Source: Ferruginibacter sp. (lineage in GTDB: Bacteria > Bacteroidota > Bacteroidia > Chitinophagales > Chitinophagaceae). From it: a stretch of DNA of 61,980 nucleotides. Of this stretch, positions 55,852-61,980 are shown one piece after another. Within the stretch, counting starts at the first letter, position 1. Each line of letters begins with the position of its first letter. The notes beneath the pieces are model-generated. The model saw only the letters and a program-made list of their open reading frames with translations, was not told the DNA's origin and did no database searches. The position numbers were made by a program, and so were the translations under genes. The DNA lies in contig NZ_JACMOO010000006.1 in assembly GCF_014377975.1 (NCBI RefSeq), positions 1 through 61,980 of the forward strand, written 5' to 3'.

Positions 55852-57066
55852 GTGCAATTTAAAAATATAACAGGACAGAACGAAACGAAAGAGCAGTTGG
55901 TGCAAATGGTGAAACACAACCGGTTAAGCCATGCCTTACTGTTTTTAGGTAAAGAAGGCAGTGGTGCATTGTCACTAGCCATGGCATTTGCACAATACAT
56001 TGTTTGCGAAAAAGTAAATGGCAAAAATAAAAAAAGCGCAGAGCCTTCTTTATTTGGCGAAGAAGCTGTTGCGGAAAAACAAGCAGTTACACAGCATGAT
56101 TCCTGCGGAGTTTGCCCAGCCTGCATTAAGGCTGCCCGGCTCATGCACCCCGACATACATTACTCTTACCCTGTAATAACAAAAAAAGCAAGCCAACCAC
56201 CCATCAGCACCGATTTTATTACAGAATGGAGGGAGTTTTTTTCTCTTCACCCTTATGGAAATGTGTATGACTGGCTACAGTTTATACAGGCCGAAAATAA
56301 ACAGGGAAATATTACCGCCGAAGAATGCAACGATATTAACCGTAAAATAAGTTTAAAGAGTTTTGAGAGTGAATATAAAATTTTGATAATCTGGATGCCG
56401 GAATACCTCACCAAAAACGGCAATAAATTATTAAAACTTATCGAGGAGCCTCCACCAAATACCTTGTTTATTTTGGTGGCAGAAAATGAAGGATTGATTT
56501 TACCTACCATTTTATCAAGGACACAACTGGTAAAAATTCCCTTGCTCACCAGTTTGGAAATTGAAGCTGCACTGGAATTAAAAAGTGGTGTAGCAATGGA
56601 AAAGGCGCAACAGGTAGCCGCGTTAAGTGAAGGTAATTACAGGGAAGCCCTGCAATTATTACAGCACGCAGAGGATGATTGGCAGGCAACTGCAAGAGAG
56701 TGGCTAAACCTGCTGGTAAAAAAAAACCTGGCAGGACAGGTAAAATGGATTGAGGAGATGAGTAAGCAGGGGCGGGAAAAGCAAAAGCAGTTTCTTAAAT
56801 ATTTTACGCATTTACTTGAGCAAGCCATTCGTTTAAAAAGCATTCCTTCACTGATAAATACAGAGCAATCTGGTACAAACGAACAGGATTTTGCCTTGCG
56901 GTTAAATAAATTATGCAGCGTTCCGCAACAGGAAGCCATTATAAACGAACTGGATAAAGCCAGTTATTATGTAGAACGCAATGCAAATGGTAAAATGCTG
57001 TTTCATGCGCTGTCTATTAAGTTGTACCATATTATTAGTAACAATTCGTTAATTTTGACAAATTGA
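55852..57066 (+). CDS. holB: DNA polymerase III delta-prime-like clamp-loader subunit
   Basis: This 404-residue AAA+-type clamp-loader subunit has the N-terminal QFKNITGQNETKEQLVQMVKHNRLSHALLF, a degenerate P-loop (GKEGSGALS) and a zinc module (CGVCPACIKAARLMHPDIHYSYP). Later blocks include KLIEEPPPNTLFILVAENEGLILPTILSRTQ. Residues about 230-400 are helical. The start is GTG at 55852, as no ATG gives the conserved start. It lies upstream of ricT, a linkage also known from Bacillus (holB-yaaT). The P-loop change fits a non-hydrolysing delta-prime role. Confidence 0.93.
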   Translation: MQFKNITGQNETKEQLVQMVKHNRLSHALLFLGKEGSGALSLAMAFAQYIVCEKVNGKNKKSAEPSLFGEEAVAEKQAVTQHDSCGVCPACIKAARLMHPDIHYSYPVITKKASQPPISTDFITEWREFFSLHPYGNVYDWLQFIQAENKQGNITAEECNDINRKISLKSFESEYKILIIWMPEYLTKNGNKLLKLIEEPPPNTLFILVAENEGLILPTILSRTQLVKIPLLTSLEIEAALELKSGVAMEKAQQVAALSEGNYREALQLLQHAEDDWQATAREWLNLLVKKNLAGQVKWIEEMSKQGREKQKQFLKYFTHLLEQAIRLKSIPSLINTEQSGTNEQDFALRLNKLCSVPQQEAIINELDKASYYVERNANGKMLFHALSIKLYHIISNNSLILTN

Positions 57067-57361
57067 GGAAAATGGCCAGTGGTTTGGAGTTTAGAGAAAG
57101 ACGCTTGTGTATTAAAAAAACTTTCTCAGCTGTAGTTAAGATGGTACGTCGGTACCCAATTAATTTTGGGCACCTATTAGTTATAACGATCCTGAAAGTA
57201 CTGAGAGCACCATTCGTATTTTATGCCAGGTAAATAAGGTCGTTCAATATATAACTGTAGTACAAAAGTGCGACGCCGATGAAGCTTAACAGTTATTCTC
57301 CTGCTTGGTTCAAAAAAATTTTTCTTTTTGTAATATTATTCATTTTTAATTACTCAGGTAT
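57067..57361. other. Spacer between holB and ricT, no gene assigned
   Basis: This is about 295 nt. A frame segment near 57180-57288 (DPESTESTIRILCQVNKVV, ending CDADEA) reads like protein but has no start and no family. It may be chance or a worn remnant. An imperfect inverted repeat (GGTACCCAA and TTGGGCACC) lies near 57155-57178. Confidence 0.35.
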
Positions 57362-58906
57362 ATGGGATGTGGAAGTTGTGGAACAAGTAAAGATGGCGCT
57401 CCGGGTGGTTGCCAAAGCCATGGCAGTTGCAGCAGCGGTGGTTGTAACCGCATGAACGTGCATGACTGGCTGGCAAACCTGCCTTTTAGTGACCCTGAAA
57501 GCGGCTGTAGAATTATAGAAATAAGTTTTAATAATGGAAGCCGAAAAGATTATTTTAAAAATACCACTACTCTTTTTTTTGAAAAAGGTGACATGGTAGC
57601 ATTGGAAGGCGTTAGTGGTTTTGATATTGGCAGCGTAAATCTTACCGGCGAGCTGGTGCGGCTACAACTGAAAAAAAATAATATCAAAGAAGAAAGTACT
57701 GACATAAAAAGGATTCTCCGGCGGGCCAATGAAACAGACCTTAATAAATGGAAAGAAACAAAGGCAAGAGAAAAAGAAGTCATGATTCGCAGCAGAGCCA
57801 TTGCCAAACAACTAAGGCTTGAGATGAAGGTGGCTGAAGTAGAAATTCAGGCAGATGGCCGTAAAGCTACTTTTTTTTACATCGCTGATGACAGGGTAGA
57901 CTTTAGAGAATTAATAAAAATATACGCCGGCGAGTTTAAGGTTAAAGTAGAAATGAAGCAGATTGGTGCCAGGCAGGAAGCGGGCAAAGTAGGTGGAATA
58001 GGCAGTTGTGGCCGCGAATTGTGTTGCAGCACCTGGCTAACCGATTTTAAAAGTGTAAATACCAACGCTGCCCGTTATCAGAATTTAAGCATTAATCAAA
58101 CCAAGTTAAGCGGACAATGTGGCCGGTTAAAATGTTGTTTAAATTACGAGCTTGATACATACCTGGATGCCTTGCAGCACTTTCCGGATGATTGTGAAAT
58201 GATAGAAGTAGCCAGGAGCCGTGCTTTTTTAGTTAAAAAAGATATTTTTCGCAACCTGATGTGGTACACAATGCCGGACAGTAATAAACAATACCCTTTA
58301 ACCATTGAAAGAGTAAAAAAAATAAAGAGCCTTAACCAACAAGGCATTCGGCCGGAAGAATTGGAAACAGTGGAAGTGGTGAGCAAAAAACCGGTTGAAA
58401 TAGAACCTGCTTATGCAGATGTGGTTGGACAAATCAGTTTAAAAAGTCTGGAAAAAACCAGTCGTAAAAGAAGGGATATGGAACGTGGTCCACAACAACA
58501 GCCACCACAGAACCGCAACAATCAACAACCGGATAACAGAACGCAAAACAGGCCTTCCCAAAACCGTGACGGCAGAGAGCCACAAAAAAACAGGGATGCG
58601 CAGAGATCGCCACAAAATTCGGATGCTAACAAGCCTAACCAACCCCCACGTGGCAACCAGCAACAAAGACCTCCTCAAAAACGGGATGGACAAGCCTCCC
58701 AAAACCCCGGACAGCCTGAAAGGCAGCATCAACGTTCACCGCAAAACCGCAATGAAGAAAGACCGCGGCAAAAAAGTGAAGGGCAAGGTCAACGACCTCC
58801 AAATCAACGGAGCAATCAGCAGCAAAGACCTCCGCAAAAGCCGGATAACCGTTCACAGCCGGGGCCTGACCTCCCTGCAGACAATAAAGAAGAAAAAAAT
58901 AATTAA
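57362..58906 (+). CDS. ricT: RicT-like PSP1-domain protein with long low-complexity tail
   Basis: This 514-residue protein has a Cys-rich N-terminus (C3, C6, C17, C23, C28), then the PSP1/RicT core (about 35-345) with GSCGRELCCSTWL and GQCGRLKCCLNYE. In Bacillus RicT is part of an FeS-bearing complex that assists RNA processing and phosphorelay. The last 150 residues or so are very rich in Gln, Pro, Arg and Asn with recurring QQQRPPQK. This tail is longer than in Bacillus. The frame runs on from holB in the conserved order. A terminator follows. Confidence 0.9.
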   Translation: MGCGSCGTSKDGAPGGCQSHGSCSSGGCNRMNVHDWLANLPFSDPESGCRIIEISFNNGSRKDYFKNTTTLFFEKGDMVALEGVSGFDIGSVNLTGELVRLQLKKNNIKEESTDIKRILRRANETDLNKWKETKAREKEVMIRSRAIAKQLRLEMKVAEVEIQADGRKATFFYIADDRVDFRELIKIYAGEFKVKVEMKQIGARQEAGKVGGIGSCGRELCCSTWLTDFKSVNTNAARYQNLSINQTKLSGQCGRLKCCLNYELDTYLDALQHFPDDCEMIEVARSRAFLVKKDIFRNLMWYTMPDSNKQYPLTIERVKKIKSLNQQGIRPEELETVEVVSKKPVEIEPAYADVVGQISLKSLEKTSRKRRDMERGPQQQPPQNRNNQQPDNRTQNRPSQNRDGREPQKNRDAQRSPQNSDANKPNQPPRGNQQQRPPQKRDGQASQNPGQPERQHQRSPQNRNEERPRQKSEGQGQRPPNQRSNQQQRPPQKPDNRSQPGPDLPADNKEEKNN

Positions 58907-58917
58907 TTGATAAACAA

Positions 58918-58947
58918 AAACGTCGGGTATTTATACCGGACGTTTTT
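58918..58947 (+). terminator. Rho-independent terminator after ricT
   Basis: Arms at 58918-58929 and 58934-58945 pair over 12 bp with one mismatch around TTTA, followed by a T-run. Confidence 0.75.
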
Positions 58948-58970
58948 ATTTTTGTATAATAATTTCATTC

Positions 58971-61210
<2,240 letters not shown>

Positions 61211-61221
61211 AAGTAGTTGAT

Positions 61222-61276
61222 TGTTGACAGTGTATTACCGTGTTTCCCCAAAACTATTTGTGAGCCACTGTCAACA
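61222..61276. repeat. Inverted repeat between eno and the DivIC-like gene
   Basis: TGTTGACAGTG (61222-61232) and its exact reverse complement CACTGTCAACA (61266-61276) flank 33 nt. The following stretch AACTGCCAACTATCAAC is a pattern that recurs in spacers of Bacteroidota, so a dispersed element is possible. Confidence 0.5.
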
Positions 61277-61299
61277 GCTAACTGCCAACTATCAACAAT

Positions 61300-61605
61300 A
61301 TGAAATTTCTAACACACATACCTTCCTGGTTAAAAAATAAATACCTGCTGGCGGGAGCTTTTTTTGTGGTGTGGATGTTTTTTTTTGACCCAAAAGACTG
61401 GGGCGTAGCGTATGATAAAAGTGCAAAATTAAAAGAATTACAGAAAAGCGAAAATCACCTTACAGCGATGATAAAAGATACCAAAGAAGAGTTAAATCAA
61501 TTAAAAACAAACGCCGGGACTATTGAAAAATATGCCAGGGAGAAATACCTGATGAAAAAGGACAATGAAGATTTGTTTATTGTTTCTTCATCTACAGCAC
61601 ATTAA
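61300..61605 (+). CDS. Septum formation initiator family protein (DivIC/FtsB-like)
   Basis: This 101-residue bitopic membrane protein has a short cytoplasmic start, one membrane helix (about 14-28, YLLAGAFFVVWMFFF), a coiled coil (ELQKSENHLTAMIKDTKEELNQL) and the ending EKYAREKYLMKKDNEDLFIV typical of DivIC/FtsB. The family bridges FtsL and FtsQ/DivIB at the division site. The order eno then divIC is common in Gram-positives and Bacteroidota. Confidence 0.92.
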   Translation: MKFLTHIPSWLKNKYLLAGAFFVVWMFFFDPKDWGVAYDKSAKLKELQKSENHLTAMIKDTKEELNQLKTNAGTIEKYAREKYLMKKDNEDLFIVSSSTAH

Positions 61606-61698
61606 ATAATCAATAATCCTGTACAATAATGATTACCAATAGTCGTTTATGACTATGGATATTGATATTTAATTTTTAAACAAGCTATTAATTTGCCT

Positions 61699-61938
61699 AT
61701 GTACAGTTTTACACCTGAGGATCTCATTCAGTATGTTTACAATGAGACTTCTACACAAAAATCGGCAGCTATTAAGGTTGCACTTGAAGCAGACTGGACT
61801 CTTCGTGAGCAATACGAGGAAATTTTGTCTGCTCAAAAGAGCCTTGAGAAAGTTAATCTTTCTCCCCGAAAAAACGTGATTGACAATATTTTGGCCTACG
61901 CCGAAAAATCTATTATTCATGCGGATACGGAGTTTTAA
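61699..61938 (+). CDS. Hypothetical protein, 79 aa
   Basis: The ATG at 61699 starts a 79-residue soluble, mostly alpha-helical protein (YSFTPEDLIQYVYNETS; then ADWTLREQYEEILSAQKSLEK and SPRKNVIDNILAYAEK). A TTG at 61693 is a weaker alternative. Similar short proteins are widespread in Chitinophagaceae. The helical pattern recalls the N-terminal part of anti-sigma factors, but there is no zinc motif. It is probably real, with unknown function. Confidence 0.7.
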   Translation: MYSFTPEDLIQYVYNETSTQKSAAIKVALEADWTLREQYEEILSAQKSLEKVNLSPRKNVIDNILAYAEKSIIHADTEF

Positions 61939-61980
61939 TTCTACTGATTTTTTAATATAATTTTCGTCCCGTACAATACG

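Noticed and set aside
57180..57288. Frame segment reading like protein and ending CDADEA before ricT
   Set aside because: It has no start codon, no family and only about 35 codons, which is not enough to call a gene or remnant.
58485..58910. 141-codon open frame overlapping the ricT tail
   Set aside because: It exists because the tail is low-complexity (CAA/AAC-rich codons). The ricT frame is supported by domains and the overlapping frame has no signal or family.

Overview
The window is a stretch of a Bacteroidota chromosome, most likely from the family Chitinophagaceae. This rests on several things seen together: AT-rich spacers, Bacteroidota-type promoters (TAnnTTTG near -7, sometimes TTTG near -33), almost no Shine-Dalgarno sequences, a gliding-type ABC ATPase (GldA), a T9SS-like sorting domain, a TonB-dependent receptor with a carboxypeptidase-like domain, LytS/LytTR signalling and a bacterial GGGP-synthase homologue. 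It is mainly a housekeeping region. I found no IS element, phage, CRISPR array, rRNA or tRNA.

Layout. 0.2-7 kb: gamma carbonic anhydrase, a small lipoprotein, rsgA (minus), an M16 peptidase pair and an OmpR-type response regulator. 7-13 kb: ruvB (minus), a decayed OmpA-family gene, a LytS/LytTR two-component pair, GGGP synthase (minus) and an ArfB-like hydrolase. 12.3-17.9 kb: an MbnP/MbnH-type pair, two unknown minus-strand genes, a polysaccharide flippase and a metallophosphoesterase. 18-22.5 kb: a sulfur block with metY and metX, then a 50-codon leader ORF, a TlpA-like thioredoxin protein and a DUF4395 protein. 22.5-32.8 kb: gene remnants, an Old Yellow Enzyme, a GH63-like glucosidase, a YncE/phosphoesterase fusion, an amidohydrolase and a CBM9-like protein. 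32.9-37.1 kb: an accessory strip with two very acidic proteins, DUF6496, a PfpI/DJ-1 protein, an ECF sigma factor carrying three in-frame stops, a small membrane protein and a second remnant. 37.1-44.1 kb: aldose epimerase, the fused mutase IcmF, rsmA and pdxA. 44.2-51 kb: an ABC exporter with a LolA-like protein, a stand-alone T9SS-like domain, and a minus-strand cluster of TonB receptor, TPR-like protein and winged-helix regulator. 51.5-61.9 kb: radA, comF, a parallel beta-helix lipoprotein, glutathione peroxidase, holB-ricT, gldA, eno, a DivIC/FtsB protein and a short unknown gene.

How the genes work together. The clearest functional unit is sulfur assimilation. MetX activates homoserine and MetY sulfhydrylates it. 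The same 19-bp interrupted palindrome sits in the same register on the -7 box of the metY promoter and of the promoter for the thioredoxin/DUF4395 genes, which suggests one regulon under one unidentified repressor. The second transcript starts with a short ORF ending in Cys-Trp-Trp. Other units are the MbnP/MbnH-type pair (di-heme enzyme plus partner), the M16 pair (active plus metal-site-lacking subunit), and holB-ricT, a linkage also known from Firmicutes. Gene decay is concentrated at 8.3-9.0, 22.7-23.2 and 35.8-37.1 kb.
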